A stretch of 64,000 nucleotides of DNA from Streptomyces sp. NBC_00259 (GTDB lineage: Bacteria; Actinomycetota; Actinomycetes; Streptomycetales; Streptomycetaceae): positions 434,001 to 498,000 of the forward strand of contig NZ_CP108080.1 of assembly GCF_036181745.1 (NCBI RefSeq). The letters are read 5' to 3'. The translations under genes were made by a program, and so were the position numbers. Shown piece by piece: positions 1 through 10,020 of this stretch (its first letter is position 1; the number at the start of each line of letters is the position of its first letter). The notes under the pieces are model-generated. The model searched no databases. It was not told the DNA's origin and worked only from the letters and a program-made list of their open reading frames with translations.

Positions 1-1488
1 CCGCGTCGAGTAAGTGACCTCGTCCAGACGGTAGTAGTCGGCGACGCACCGGGCCGGCCACCCGATGCGGCCCCGGTCGCGGAACGGTTCGAGCATCCCG
101 GCGACCGGGAGCGGTGTGTACGGGAGGACCTTCGCGCCGCTCGCCGCCCCGGCGCGCAGCCGCGCGTCCTGGCGGTCCCACTGCCCGGCCCGTACGCGCA
201 TGTCCTGCCCGAGCTGGTGGAGCGGCCGGGCCAGCCCGACGACGGACACGGCGAGGACGGTCGCGGCCACGGCCGCCGCCAGGGCCGCCCACGGCCGCGG
301 CATCCGGGTGCGCAGGGCTCGGCCGAGGAGGGCGCCGACGGCGACGAGCAGCAGCACGTACAGCAGCAGATAGTCGTTCCAGGTGCGGGCCGCGGACGAG
401 ACGCGTGCGCCGAAGACGGGATACGTGACGACGGTGCACAGATATCCGGCGACGAGGACGGCGAGCACACCGCAGGCGGCGAGCGGAAGCGGTCTGCACG
501 GCCGGCGCAGAACGGATCCGGTGCCGCCGGGCCGCGCCAGCAGGCCCAGCAGCAGTCCGGCAGCGACCGCTCCCGCGTACGGCCAGGTCGTGAGGACGGT
601 TTCCACGATCCGTGCGAAGCCCCGTGCCGAGGCCGCCAGAGACTCGGGGGAGATCATCGAGGTGGTCTCCGCGCCGAAGCGGGTCCGCCGGCGGCGTGAC
701 CCTGGTGACGTCATCAGTACGGCGGTGCCGACGGCGATCCCGGCCGCCCCGAGCAGCGCCCAGGTCCTGAGGGCGGGCCACGCCCGCTCGGTGACGAGCC
801 GTCGGCCGGTCAGCAGCAGTCCCGAGAGGACCACCAGGGCCACGATCGAGGTCTCCTCCGAGAGCGTGCCGATGAGGATCCCCGCGAGCACCACCGTCAC
901 GAGGGCGGCGGTCCGGCCCCGCCTGCCGCGCGCGCACAGGGCCGGGACGACGGCGGCGCAGGCGAGCACGGGCGCCAGGGTGTGGGAGACGGAGCCCGCG
1001 GGCCAGTAGAGGGTCTTGTACGTGTTGGGCGTCGCCAGCAGGAACACCGCGGTGACCGTGGCGGCCACGAGCAGCGGGATCCCGCGCGGCGCCCGCTGCC
1101 CCGCCCGGCGCAGCAGCAGGACGGTCAGGGTCCACACCACGAGCAACGTGAGCAGCCCGCTGACCAGCGCGTACCACTGGTGACCGGCGACCGGGAACTC
1201 GGCGTAGAGACCGACGAGGAGGGCATTGCCGACGCGGCCGTTGTCGGTGACGTAGAACTTCCCGATGAGACCGGCGACTCCGTGGTCGCGCACCACCGGC
1301 AGGAAGCACCACTCGTCGGCACTGGGCCGGACGTGGCGGCCCAGCCATGCGGCGACCGCCAGCAGCCCAAGCGGCAGCGCGGCGAGGAGCACGGCGCAGA
1401 CGGTGACGCGCGACGAGAACCACGGTCCGCCGCCCTTCCCCCGCCCGGGCGGCCCGGAGGGTTCATCCGGTTCCTGCGGGGTGGTCAT
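1..1488 (-). CDS. Partial polytopic membrane protein, DUF6056-like (runs off left edge)
   Basis: Reading the minus strand from an ATG at 1488 gives an open frame of 496 codons with no stop before the window edge, so the C-terminus is missing. The N-terminal 25 residues are Pro/Gly-rich and polar, followed by a first membrane segment and a short conserved-looking stretch with the motif PSADEWCF. About ten further hydrophobic segments alternate with short Arg-rich loops. After the last membrane segment the final 80 or so visible residues look extracytoplasmic. The motif and layout resemble the DUF6056 group of actinobacterial membrane proteins, many of which look like glycosyltransferase-type or glucosyl-transfer membrane proteins; that assignment is from memory, not from a search. 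It is the last gene of a minus-strand run after the ABC genes but is separated from them by 194 bases, so co-transcription is uncertain. No biochemical role can be assigned. Confidence 0.65.
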   Translation of the reverse strand, partial: MTTPQEPDEPSGPPGRGKGGGPWFSSRVTVCAVLLAALPLGLLAVAAWLGRHVRPSADEWCFLPVVRDHGVAGLIGKFYVTDNGRVGNALLVGLYAEFPVAGHQWYALVSGLLTLLVVWTLTVLLLRRAGQRAPRGIPLLVAATVTAVFLLATPNTYKTLYWPAGSVSHTLAPVLACAAVVPALCARGRRGRTAALVTVVLAGILIGTLSEETSIVALVVLSGLLLTGRRLVTERAWPALRTWALLGAAGIAVGTAVLMTSPGSRRRRTRFGAETTSMISPESLAASARGFARIVETVLTTWPYAGAVAAGLLLGLLARPGGTGSVLRRPCRPLPLAACGVLAVLVAGYLCTVVTYPVFGARVSSAARTWNDYLLLYVLLLVAVGALLGRALRTRMPRPWAALAAAVAATVLAVSVVGLARPLHQLGQDMRVRAGQWDRQDARLRAGAASGAKVLPYTPLPVAGMLEPFRDRGRIGWPARCVADYYRLDEVTYSTR

Positions 1489-1682
1489 GCGTGATGCGCC
1501 GACGGCCATGTCCGTCACTAGTTGCACGCTTCCCGCACCGCTCAACCGCCCGGCCGTCATGTGGAGCAGCAGGAAGCCCCGATGGGGCGGCGGAGGCGGG
1601 CGCGGCGCGTGTCGCCTTGCCATGGCGCGGTGCGGGTGCGGAGCGCCCGTGGCCGGCGTACGCCCCGGAAGCCGACGTGGGC

Positions 1683-2519
1683 TCAGCCGACGACCACGCC
1701 GATCTTGGGCGGGGGCTCGTTCCGGTAGCCGGCGGGACCGAGGTTGGCTTCCACGGCCTTCTTCCAGGAGCCGTCGGCGACCATCTTCTCGAGCGCCGCG
1801 TTGATCTTGTTCTTGAGCTCGGTGTCGCCCTTGCGCACCCCGATGCCGTAGTTCTCGTTGCTCAGTCTGAAGCCGGCGAGCTTGAACTTTCCTTCGAAGG
1901 ACTTCTGCGCGGCGTAGCCGGCGAGGATCGAGTCGTCCGTGGTGAGGGCGTCGACGGTCTTGTTCTCCAGGCCGGTGAGGCATTCGGAGTAGCCGCCGTA
2001 CTCCTGGAGCTGGGCCTGCGGCGCGAGCTTCGTCCTGATGTTCTGGGCCGAGGTGGAGCCGGTGACCGAGCAGAGTTTCTTGTGGTTCAGGTCGGACGGC
2101 TTGGTGATGGAGTCGTCGTCGGCGCGGACGAGGACGTCCTGGTGGGCCAGCAGGTACGGACCCGCGAAGTCGACCTTCTTGCGCCGTTCGTCGTTGATCG
2201 AGTACGAGGCCACGATGAAGTCGACGTCGCCGCGCTGGAGCAGCGTCTCGCGGTCGGCGCTCTTGGCCTCCTTCCACACGATGTCGGAGGGCTTGTAGCC
2301 GAGCTGCCCTGCCACGTACCTCGCCACGTCGACGTCGAAGCCCTCGTACGTGCCGTCCGGGGTCTTGAGGCCGATGCCCGGCTGGTCGAACTTGATGCCG
2401 ACGGTGATCTTCTTCCCGTCGTCCGTACCGCTGCCGCCGCCGTCGGATCCGCATGCCGTGAGGGCGAGTGAGAGCGCGAGCGCCACGGCGGCCGCGGCGG
2501 GGACCTTGCGAAGCTTCAT
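1683..2519 (-). CDS. Glutamate-type ABC transporter substrate-binding lipoprotein
   Basis: A 278-aa protein with a lipobox (LTAC, lipidated Cys23) and a family-3 solute-binding fold. The body opens with [13 protein letters not shown] and contains the ring of motifs typical of glutamate/glutamine binders, including [13 protein letters not shown] and the hinge region around DFIVASYSI. Start: the ATG at 2519 places the lipoprotein signal directly at the N-terminus and has an AGGGAAG ribosome site 6 bases upstream; an upstream extension to 2582 would put 21 polar residues before the signal and was rejected. It follows the ATPase gene on the same strand with 78 bases between. In Streptomyces gluABCD operons this gene is followed by two permeases, but here the next gene is unrelated. 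It should deliver acidic or amide amino acids to a permease encoded elsewhere, or be a remnant. Confidence 0.88.
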   Translation of the reverse strand: MKLRKVPAAAAVALALSLALTACGSDGGGSGTDDGKKITVGIKFDQPGIGLKTPDGTYEGFDVDVARYVAGQLGYKPSDIVWKEAKSADRETLLQRGDVDFIVASYSINDERRKKVDFAGPYLLAHQDVLVRADDDSITKPSDLNHKKLCSVTGSTSAQNIRTKLAPQAQLQEYGGYSECLTGLENKTVDALTTDDSILAGYAAQKSFEGKFKLAGFRLSNENYGIGVRKGDTELKNKINAALEKMVADGSWKKAVEANLGPAGYRNEPPPKIGVVVG

Positions 2520-2597
2520 CGTGATCTTCCCTGGGGATAGGCGACAGCCGGATGGTGCATGGGGTTCGGGGCGGCCGTGCACGCGCGTGCCGCGGCC

Positions 2598-3392
<795 letters not shown>

Positions 3393-3717
3393 CGTCCGTC
3401 CGCATCGGGCGGGTCGCACTCCGGGGACGGCAGGCGGCGCGGGCCTCCGATCCGCCGGGCCCGGGTGGGTGAGCGGTCGTCATGGACGCGGAACAGGCCA
3501 TTGTCGCGTGCCCCTGAGTGACGTCTCGCGCACACTGGGCGACGGGTGCCGTACGAGGGACGCGCACCGGCATTGTCCGGCGCATATGCGCGCAGCGGCG
3601 CCCGGGCCGGGGCTGAGGGCGGTATCGGGCGGGCACGACGGTTTCGCGCCGCGCGGGCCACCGTGGGTACGGATCGGGGCAGACGCCGCGAGCCGCCGTC
3701 TCCTAGCCTCCCGGCCC
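3393..3717. other. Divergent intergenic region between the ABC ATPase and the secreted protein
   Basis: This 325-base gap separates genes that diverge. It should hold promoters for both, but I see no convincing -35/-10 pair. The only clear structure is a 12-base perfect palindrome GCGCATATGCGC at 3580-3591, which could be a regulator site but can also occur by chance. No open frame here has a plausible ribosome site and Streptomyces-like third-position GC on its own. Confidence 0.5.
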
Positions 3718-4245
3718 ATGCGCATCACACATCTGAGACGCTTCGGTCTCTCCGCGGTCCTCGCCTTCGCCCTCGCCTGCTTCGGCATGGCGCAGCCCGC
3801 CGGCGCGGACACCCCCGATCTGAGCTTCACCGTCGACCAGCCGGTGGCCACGCCGGGCTCGACGGTGTCGCTGACGATGACCCTCACCAACAACCAGGCC
3901 ACCGACGTCTGGTTCGTGTACCAGTCCGTCCAGCCGACCTGGATGACGACGCAGCGCAAGGACCTCAAGTACAGCTTCGTCTCGTGCACCGCCCAGGGCG
4001 CCGCGTGCACGGGCACCGGCACGACCGGCCTCGGCGTCGACTACGAGATCCCGCTCGCCCCGGGCACCTCCCGCACGGTCACTCTGACGTACCAGATCGC
4101 CGCCGACTCGGGCTGCAACGGCACCATCGCCTTCTACTCGTACCTCTACTACGAGTACAACAACGGGCAGAGCACGAAGGACGGCATCCACAACACCCCG
4201 GAGACCCGGGTGGCGTGCGCGCCCACCACACCGGCCGCATCCTGA
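3718..4245 (+). CDS. Small secreted beta-sandwich-like protein of unknown function
   Basis: A 175-aa protein with a Sec signal peptide: positively charged start (MRITHLRRFG), hydrophobic core about residues 9-25, and an Ala-x-Ala type cleavage site near AGAD. The mature part reads like a CARDB/DUF11-type all-beta domain (LSFTVDQPVATPGSTVSLT, then alternating hydrophobic strands and NNQATD loops). Four Cys in the mature protein (VSC, AAC, SGC, VAC) could form two disulfides. There is no sortase motif, membrane anchor or catalytic motif. The start at 3718 is the ATG that gives the signal peptide; longer upstream readings in this frame run into non-signal sequence. It sits 431 bases before the deacetylase gene on the same strand and could be an accessory exported protein, but nothing ties it functionally to the polysaccharide genes. 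Confidence 0.75.
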   Translation: MRITHLRRFGLSAVLAFALACFGMAQPAGADTPDLSFTVDQPVATPGSTVSLTMTLTNNQATDVWFVYQSVQPTWMTTQRKDLKYSFVSCTAQGAACTGTGTTGLGVDYEIPLAPGTSRTVTLTYQIAADSGCNGTIAFYSYLYYEYNNGQSTKDGIHNTPETRVACAPTTPAAS

Positions 4246-4266
4246 CGCACCGCGGGCACGACCGCC

Positions 4267-4300
4267 GGCCGGCTTGACCACCCGGCCTGACCAGCCGGCC
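4267..4300 (+). terminator. Possible weak terminator after the secreted-protein gene
   Basis: An 8-base inverted repeat GGCCGGCT/AGCCGGCC with an 18-base loop lies 22 bases after the stop codon. The stem is short and there is no U-run, so this is a suggestion based on position and symmetry only. Confidence 0.3.
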
Positions 4301-4452
4301 CGCCCCACCGGAAGCCACCCGACCACCCCGGAACACCGCGGCGGCCGACCGAGCGCATACGCGCCGGCGGCCGCCGTCGGCCTTCCCGGCCCGCCTCCTG
4401 GCCGAAAACGCTCATGCACCCTCGGCCGCATGTGGTCCGGACCGATGACGCC

Positions 4453-4466
4453 TGTAAGCGTTTACC
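4453..4466. promoter_or_regulatory. LacI-family-like operator
   Basis: TGTAAGCGTTTACC matches the general LacI/GalR-family half-site symmetry (TGNAANCGNTTNCA) at all but the last position and is an almost perfect palindrome around the central CG. It lies about 210 bases before the deacetylase start, in the only long non-coding gap upstream of the polysaccharide operon. No LacI-family regulator is encoded in this window, so the protein that would bind is unknown. Confidence 0.45.
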
Positions 4467-4676
4467 CTCCGCGCCCGCTTGGCCCCGCCGCGTACGGGTG
4501 GCCGCCGCCTCTCGCCTGATCCGTCCCGAGGCCTGCGCTTTTTCGTCAACTTTCACGTCAGGCCCACATATCTCACACGGACCCTCCACCATGTGACAGG
4601 ACAGGGCACGACGGCCTAGCGCCCCGGGGGGAGCCGCGCCGTCGTGCTGGGGGGTTACGGGGAGGGACTTCACCGC

Positions 4677-6836
4677 ATGAAGCGGACCCGCGTCAGGCGG
4701 ACCATGCGTACGGCCGCGCTCACCGCAGGAGCGCTCTTCATCTCGCTCGGCGTACTTCCGGCGGATCCGGTCCGGGCGGAGGAACCGGAGGTCCGGGTCG
4801 ATCTGAGGGTGCTCGTCGTCTCCGACGGCGGCCCCGCGACAAGCGCCATCGCCGCGGAACTGGACGGTGCGGGCACCCCGTACACCGTGGTCGAACTCGC
4901 GGACACCGGCAGGCCCGTCATCGACGCGGCCTTCCTGGCCGACAGCGCCGACGGCCGCCCACGCGCCAAGTACCAGGCCGTCGTCCTGCCCAACGACAAT
5001 CCGTTCCCCTCCGGTTCGCCGGAGATGGCCGCCCTCGTCGCGTACGAGAAGGCCTACGGAATCCCGCAGGTCGACGCCTACACCTACGCCCGGCCGCAGG
5101 CCGGCCTGGAGTACCCGGTCAACGGCGGCTACGCGGGACCGGTCGACGGAATCGCCGCCCAGGTGACCGCGGCCGGCCAGGCGGGGCCCTTCGGCTACCT
5201 CGACGGCGCCTTCGCCTTCGAGGACAACGACCCGTCCGTCGACGAGAGCTGGGGCTTCCTCTCCCGGCCCCGGGCGGGCGCGGACTTCACGACGTACGTC
5301 GACGCGCCGCTCCCCGGCGGGACGGGCCGGGGCGCGCTCGTCGGCGAGTACCGGCACGACGGCCGCCGCGAACTGGTGGTCACCTTCGTCTCCAACCAGT
5401 ACCAGCGGCAGTTCCGGCTGCTGGCCCGCGGCATCGTCGACTGGATGACCCAGGGCGTGCGACTGGGCTCCTCGCGGAACTACTTCTCGGTCCACGTCGA
5501 CGACGTCTTCGCCAGCGACGACCGCTGGGACACCGAGCTCAACTGCACCCCCGGCGACGTCGACTGCCAGCCCGGCCAGGGCACGCCGAACCCGATCCGG
5601 ATGACGCCGGACGACGTCGAGCACGCGACGCAGTGGTCCCGCTCCCGGGGCTTCACCCTCGACCTGGCCTACAACGGCGGCGGCAGCGTCGAGTACCGGG
5701 AGGAGCACGGCGGAGCCGACCCGCTGGCCGACCGGCTGACCGCGGACCGCGACGCGTTCCGCTGGGTGAACCACACCTACGACCACCCGTATCTGGGCTG
5801 CGAGCAGGACGTCAGCATCGTCCCGTGGAAGTGCGCCACCGACCCGGACGGCAGCACGCGCTTTGTCACCCGGGCCGAGATATCCCGGCAGATCGCCGAC
5901 AACCGTCAATGGGCCGAGCGCGCCGGGCTGCCGCTGGAGGCCGGTGAGCTGGTGACCGGGGAGCACTCCGGCCTCAAACTGCTGCCGCAGCAGCCCGAGG
6001 ACAATCCGAACCTCGCCCCGGCACTCGCGGACAACGGCGTCGCGTGGCTCGGCTCGGACAACTCCCGTGACCCCGCGCAGCGTCAGGTCGGGCCCGCGCT
6101 CACCGTGTCCCGCTACCCGATGAACGTGTTCTACAACGTGGGCCGGGCGGCCGAGCAGGTCGACGAGTACAACTGGATCTACACCAGCAGGGCGCAGGGC
6201 GGCAGCGGAATCTGCGAGGGCTCGGCCACGACCACCTGCCTGGACGCGCCGCTCGACACCGCGACCGGCTACACCGGCTACATCGTGCCGCTGGAGGCGC
6301 AGATCGCGATGGGCCACGTCCTCGCGGGCGACCCCCGGCCGCACTTCATCCACCAGTCGAACCTCGCCGAGGACCGTATCGCCTACCCGGTCCTGGACCG
6401 GGTCCTCGACCAGTACGCCGCCCTGTACGCGGACAACGCCCCGCTGGTGAACCTCCGGATGAAGGACATCGGGGCCGAACTGCGCGAACGCGCCACCTGG
6501 AACGGTGCGGTGAAGGCCGGTCAGGTCACCGGCCACCGGATCGGCGACACGGTGACGGTCACGGCACCCGAAGGCATCGCGGTGCCCGCGACCATGCCGT
6601 CGGGCACCGTCCGGACGCTGCCGGACGGAACGGCCGCCTTCGGTGAGCCGTACGCGGGAACGGTCTCGGGCCGGGTCTCACCGGGCACGGGCCAGGACGG
6701 TGTGACGCTGTCGCTGCCCACGGCCCCGGCGGCCGGAGGTACCACCGGCGGCAGCGGGCACGGCACGACGCCCGCACCGGTGGCCCCGCTGCCCGCCGGC
6801 GTCACACAGCCCGTGGCTCCCGGAACCGAGCACTAG
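4677..6836 (+). CDS. Secreted Agd3-like polysaccharide deacetylase (CE18-type)
   Basis: A 719-aa exported protein. Residues 1-34 form a long Sec signal (MKRTRVRRTMRTAA then a hydrophobic core, cleavage near PVRA). Residues about 45-265 form an alpha/beta region like the carbohydrate-binding N-terminal domain (CBM87) of fungal Agd3. Residues about 270-600 carry a NodB-like deacetylase core: HVDDV at 273-277 would supply the catalytic base and metal-binding Asp, and NHTYDH at 365-370 the two metal His in an HxxxH pattern. A C-terminal beta domain and a Gly/Thr/Pro-rich tail follow. Agd3 removes acetyl groups from N-acetylgalactosamine in secreted alpha-1,4-linked polymer. The ATG at 4677 has GGAGGG 8 bases upstream; an upstream start at 4644 adds 11 residues before the signal and is less likely. 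The gene precedes the PelF-like operon by 199 bases. Family assignment rests on motif and domain order; confidence is fairly good for deacetylase, moderate for Agd3. Confidence 0.72.
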   Translation: MKRTRVRRTMRTAALTAGALFISLGVLPADPVRAEEPEVRVDLRVLVVSDGGPATSAIAAELDGAGTPYTVVELADTGRPVIDAAFLADSADGRPRAKYQAVVLPNDNPFPSGSPEMAALVAYEKAYGIPQVDAYTYARPQAGLEYPVNGGYAGPVDGIAAQVTAAGQAGPFGYLDGAFAFEDNDPSVDESWGFLSRPRAGADFTTYVDAPLPGGTGRGALVGEYRHDGRRELVVTFVSNQYQRQFRLLARGIVDWMTQGVRLGSSRNYFSVHVDDVFASDDRWDTELNCTPGDVDCQPGQGTPNPIRMTPDDVEHATQWSRSRGFTLDLAYNGGGSVEYREEHGGADPLADRLTADRDAFRWVNHTYDHPYLGCEQDVSIVPWKCATDPDGSTRFVTRAEISRQIADNRQWAERAGLPLEAGELVTGEHSGLKLLPQQPEDNPNLAPALADNGVAWLGSDNSRDPAQRQVGPALTVSRYPMNVFYNVGRAAEQVDEYNWIYTSRAQGGSGICEGSATTTCLDAPLDTATGYTGYIVPLEAQIAMGHVLAGDPRPHFIHQSNLAEDRIAYPVLDRVLDQYAALYADNAPLVNLRMKDIGAELRERATWNGAVKAGQVTGHRIGDTVTVTAPEGIAVPATMPSGTVRTLPDGTAAFGEPYAGTVSGRVSPGTGQDGVTLSLPTAPAAGGTTGGSGHGTTPAPVAPLPAGVTQPVAPGTEH

Positions 6837-7035
6837 GGCCGTCCCCCGGGTCCGTCCGGACCGGCGAGCGTGCGCGCCGGCGCACACGAGCCCGGCCGGA
6901 TCCAAAGGACCGGCCCCGGCCCGACCGCACCAGCTCACCACGAGCGAGGCAGCGCGGGTTCCGGACGTCGTACGCCGTCCCGGCGACGCGCCCCGGAACC
7001 ACGCGCCCTTCGCACCCGTCCCGTGGAGCCCATCC

Positions 7036-8550
7036 ATGCACGTATCGCACCGTGCGCCGCGCCGAGGCGCGGCGCGCGTCACCCTGCTCACCGAAGGTAC
7101 CTATCCGCACAGTCACGGCGGTGTGAGTGTCTGGTGCGACCAGCTCGTCGGCGGCATGCCCGACATCGACTTCGACATCATCGCGGTGACCGGAACCGGC
7201 CGTGAGGCCGTCGTGTGGGAGCTGCCGCCGCACGTGGCCGAGCCGCTCACCGTGCCCATGTGGGGCCCGGCGCCCACCGGTTCACCACCGCGTGGCCGCC
7301 GCGAGCGCCGGCTGATGGCCGCGTACGAGCGGTTCCTCACGGCGTTGCTCGATCCCGGCGCCGAGGACGGCTTCGCTCCCGCGCTGTACGAGATGGCGCA
7401 CGCGGCACGCGACGGGCTGCTCGGCCCGGCGCTGCGCACGGACCGTGCCCTGCGGGTGCTGACCGGGGTGTGGAACCGGCCGGGGCTGACCGTGCGGGAG
7501 GCACGGCCCAGCCTGCACGACGCCGTCACGGCGACCGGCCTGCTGGAGCACGCGCTGCGGCCGCTCGCCGCCCGCCCTCCGGAGCGTGGTGTGGCGCACG
7601 CGGTCAGCGGAGGCGTCGCCGTCCTGCCGGGGCTCGCGGCGCTCGAACTCCACGGTGTTCCGCTGCTGTTGACCGAGCACGGGGTCTATCTTCGGGAGCG
7701 CTACCTCGGGTACCGGACGGCGCCGTACCGCTGGCCGGTGAAGGCGGTGCTGCTCGGGTTCTTCCGGCTGCTGGCGGAGGAGAGCTACCGGCGCGCGGCG
7801 CTGATCACCCCGGGCAACCGCTACAACCGGCTGTGGGAGGAGCAGGGCGGCGCCGATCCCGACCTGATACGCACGGTCTACAACGGAGTCGATCCCGCGG
7901 CCTTTCCGCCCGCGGGTCCCGAACCGCAGGCGCCGACGCTCAGCTGGGCCGGCCGGGTCGACCCGATCAAGGACCTGGAGACCCTGATCCGGGCGTTCGC
8001 CCAGGTCCGCGGGACGCTCCCGGACGCCACACTGCGGCTGTTCGGCGGTACACCACGCGGCGGCGAGGCCTACCGCGAGCGGTGCGAGGCGCTCGCCGCG
8101 TCGCTCGGCCACGCCGACGCGGTCACCTTCGAGGGCCGGGTCGACGACATCAGGGACGCGTACGCGGCGGGCAACGTCGTGATGCTGTCCAGCATCAGCG
8201 AGGGCTTCCCCTTCACCCTGATCGAGGCGATGTCGTGCGGCAGGGCCACCGTCTCCACGGATGTGGGCGGAGTACGGGAGGCGGTCGGCGACGCCGGGCT
8301 GGTCGTCCCGCCGCGTGATCCCGCCGCCATGGCCGCGGCCGCGCTGGAACTGCTGGCCGATCCGCCGCGCAGGGCGGCGATGGGCGAGGCGGCCCGGCTG
8401 CGGGTGATCGAGCAGTTCACACTCCGTCAGACCATCGACACCTTCCGGGCCATCTACCTCGAACTGGCCGTCCGTGGCACGGTGCGCCTCGCCGATCCCT
8501 GGAGCGGTTCCCTCACCGACGAGGCGGCCCTGGGGAGCGTGGCCGGATGA
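7036..8550 (+). CDS. PelF-like GT4 glycosyltransferase
   Basis: A 504-aa cytosolic GT-B enzyme. The N-terminus reads VTLLTEGTYPHSHGGVSVW, the signature opening of the PelF group (TEGTYP...GGVS), where the Gly-rich loop contacts the sugar nucleotide. The C-terminal half has the GT4 retaining-enzyme EX7E motif, E389-x7-E397 (EGFPFTLIE), followed by the Gly-rich TDVGGVRE. PelF uses UDP-GalNAc/GlcNAc to polymerise Pel; in fungi the equivalent domain is part of Gtb3. Signals fit a polymer-building transferase that works with the following membrane protein, whose start overlaps this stop (ATGA at 8547-8550), indicating translational coupling. The ATG at 7036 has GTGGAG upstream and gives the expected length for the family. 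Donor sugar cannot be read from the sequence alone. Confidence 0.8.
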   Translation: MHVSHRAPRRGAARVTLLTEGTYPHSHGGVSVWCDQLVGGMPDIDFDIIAVTGTGREAVVWELPPHVAEPLTVPMWGPAPTGSPPRGRRERRLMAAYERFLTALLDPGAEDGFAPALYEMAHAARDGLLGPALRTDRALRVLTGVWNRPGLTVREARPSLHDAVTATGLLEHALRPLAARPPERGVAHAVSGGVAVLPGLAALELHGVPLLLTEHGVYLRERYLGYRTAPYRWPVKAVLLGFFRLLAEESYRRAALITPGNRYNRLWEEQGGADPDLIRTVYNGVDPAAFPPAGPEPQAPTLSWAGRVDPIKDLETLIRAFAQVRGTLPDATLRLFGGTPRGGEAYRERCEALAASLGHADAVTFEGRVDDIRDAYAAGNVVMLSSISEGFPFTLIEAMSCGRATVSTDVGGVREAVGDAGLVVPPRDPAAMAAAALELLADPPRRAAMGEAARLRVIEQFTLRQTIDTFRAIYLELAVRGTVRLADPWSGSLTDEAALGSVAG

Positions 8551-9929
8551 GCGGACCCATGGCCCTCGAACCCGACGACGGCCGGGGCGACACGCTCGCC
8601 CTGCGGCTGGCCGCCCCCGACGCGACGCTGTCGCTGCGCATGCCGTGGCGGAAGCGGCCCGCCGACGATCCGGTGGACCTCCTGGCCGCCGAACTCGCGG
8701 ACCGGATCGGGCCCGCTGTGCACGCGTACGAGGTGGCCGCGCTGCTGGAGTCGGAGGGGCTGACCGGCGAGCAGATCCAGGAGCGCTACGGCCGTCCCGA
8801 TCTGTTCTCGCTCGCCGCCGACCTCTACGGACGGGTGCCGAGAAGCTTCCCGGAACCCCCGGCCGGGGCGGACCCATGGGCGCCCGACCACGTCCGGTGT
8901 GCGCTGCGCGGGGCGCTGTTCGCCCTGCCGGGGCTGGCGTATCTGCTGACCGGCCGGCTGTGGCACGCGCCGCACGCGGTGTACGCACTGGTCGTCGCGG
9001 GGCTGCTGTCCTGGGCGTGGGGGCAGGGCCTGAGCCATCGCGCGTATCTGCGGCTGGCCTCCGGTCGGCGTGAGGCGGGCAGGACGCTGTTGCTGGGCGC
9101 CCCGGCCGGTGCGCTGCTGGCCGCGGGTGCCGGACTGGCCGTCGCGGGTCCGGGGCCCGCTGCGTTGTTCGCGCTCGGGCAGTCGCTGTATCTCGCCGCG
9201 GCAGGGGTGCTGTTGGTGTGCGGGAAGGAACGCCTGCTGCTGGCGGCGCTCACTCCGCTGATCGCGGGCGCGGCGGTGCTGCCCTGGTGGGAGCCGGGAC
9301 CACTGGTGCGTGCCGGACTTCCGCTGCTGACCGTGGTGTCGAGCATCGCCGTCGCGGGCGGGGCCGTCCGGGGAATGCTCCGCGCGGACGCCGCCGCCGG
9401 CGCCGCGCGGCCGAGGCTCCTCGACTCGTTGCCGTACGGGCTGTTCGGCCTGTCCGCGGGGGCGCTGGTGATGCAGATGGGACAGCGGCATCCATGGGCC
9501 GTGATCGTGCTGACCGTCAGCATGGGCCCGGCGGAGTGGCTGCTCTACCGGTACCGGGGACTCTCCGTGGCGGCGCTGCGCGCGACGGCGGACGAGACCG
9601 GGTTCCGGCTGCGGTCCGCCCGCACCCTGGCGATCTGTCTGGGCGGGTATCTGCTGCCGCTTCTCCCGGCGGCGCTGCTCACCGGTACCGAACCGGCGCC
9701 GCTGCTCGCTCTCGCGGCGCTGCTGTGGGCCGCGCTGCTGCTCCAGGCGTTCGGGATCGCCTGGCCGCCGGCGGCGGCGACGCTCGCGGCCGCGTCGGCG
9801 GCGGGCGTCGCCACGCTTCTCGGCCCCCCACCCGGCGCCGTGTTGCTGCTCCTGTGCTGCGGGACCGCCGCGGGAGCACTCGTCGCCGGTGTGCTCTGGC
9901 TGCTGGGGCGGCCAACGGCCCACGCCTGA
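8547..9929 (+). CDS. Polytopic membrane protein, candidate PelG-like transporter partner of the glycosyltransferase
   Basis: A 460-aa protein with a polar N-terminal region of about 110 residues followed by roughly 10-12 hydrophobic segments to the C-terminus. The N-terminal part (LALRLAAPDATLSL..., later EQIQERYGRPDLFSLAADLYGR) looks like a small cytosolic domain and precedes the first membrane helix near residue 125. In Pel loci, PelF is paired with PelG, a 12-helix membrane protein thought to move the chain across the membrane; in fungal Gtb3 the transferase and membrane parts are fused. The overlap with the PelF-like gene and the helix count fit that role. I do not see clear PelG sequence motifs, so this is inference from context. 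It could equally be a flippase-like or anchoring subunit specific to actinobacteria. Confidence 0.6.
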   Translation: MSGPMALEPDDGRGDTLALRLAAPDATLSLRMPWRKRPADDPVDLLAAELADRIGPAVHAYEVAALLESEGLTGEQIQERYGRPDLFSLAADLYGRVPRSFPEPPAGADPWAPDHVRCALRGALFALPGLAYLLTGRLWHAPHAVYALVVAGLLSWAWGQGLSHRAYLRLASGRREAGRTLLLGAPAGALLAAGAGLAVAGPGPAALFALGQSLYLAAAGVLLVCGKERLLLAALTPLIAGAAVLPWWEPGPLVRAGLPLLTVVSSIAVAGGAVRGMLRADAAAGAARPRLLDSLPYGLFGLSAGALVMQMGQRHPWAVIVLTVSMGPAEWLLYRYRGLSVAALRATADETGFRLRSARTLAICLGGYLLPLLPAALLTGTEPAPLLALAALLWAALLLQAFGIAWPPAAATLAAASAAGVATLLGPPPGAVLLLLCCGTAAGALVAGVLWLLGRPTAHA

Positions 9930-10020
9930 CCCGTTCCTCCGCGACCTGATCCGCACCGGCCGAAGACACCACAGAGATCCACCGACATCCACTGACGAAC
10001 TCTCCCGAGAGGACCATCCG

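Larger units (their letters stand above)
4246..4676. other. Intergenic region upstream of the deacetylase gene
   Basis: This 431-base stretch holds a weak possible terminator (4267-4300) for the secreted-protein gene and a LacI-family-like operator at 4453-4466. Its second half (about 4540-4600) is less GC-rich than the surroundings and is the likely promoter zone for the polysaccharide genes, although I cannot place a confident -35/-10 pair. No convincing gene is present. Confidence 0.55.

Noticed and set aside
3580..3591. Perfect 12-base palindrome GCGCATATGCGC as a regulator site
   Set aside because: Single occurrence, short, and no matching regulator; may be chance. Mentioned only under the intergenic entry.
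6870..6885. Hairpin GTGCGC/GCGCAC after the deacetylase gene as a terminator
   Set aside because: Six-base stem with a four-base loop is common by chance at this GC content, and the downstream genes run the same way; not strong enough to call.
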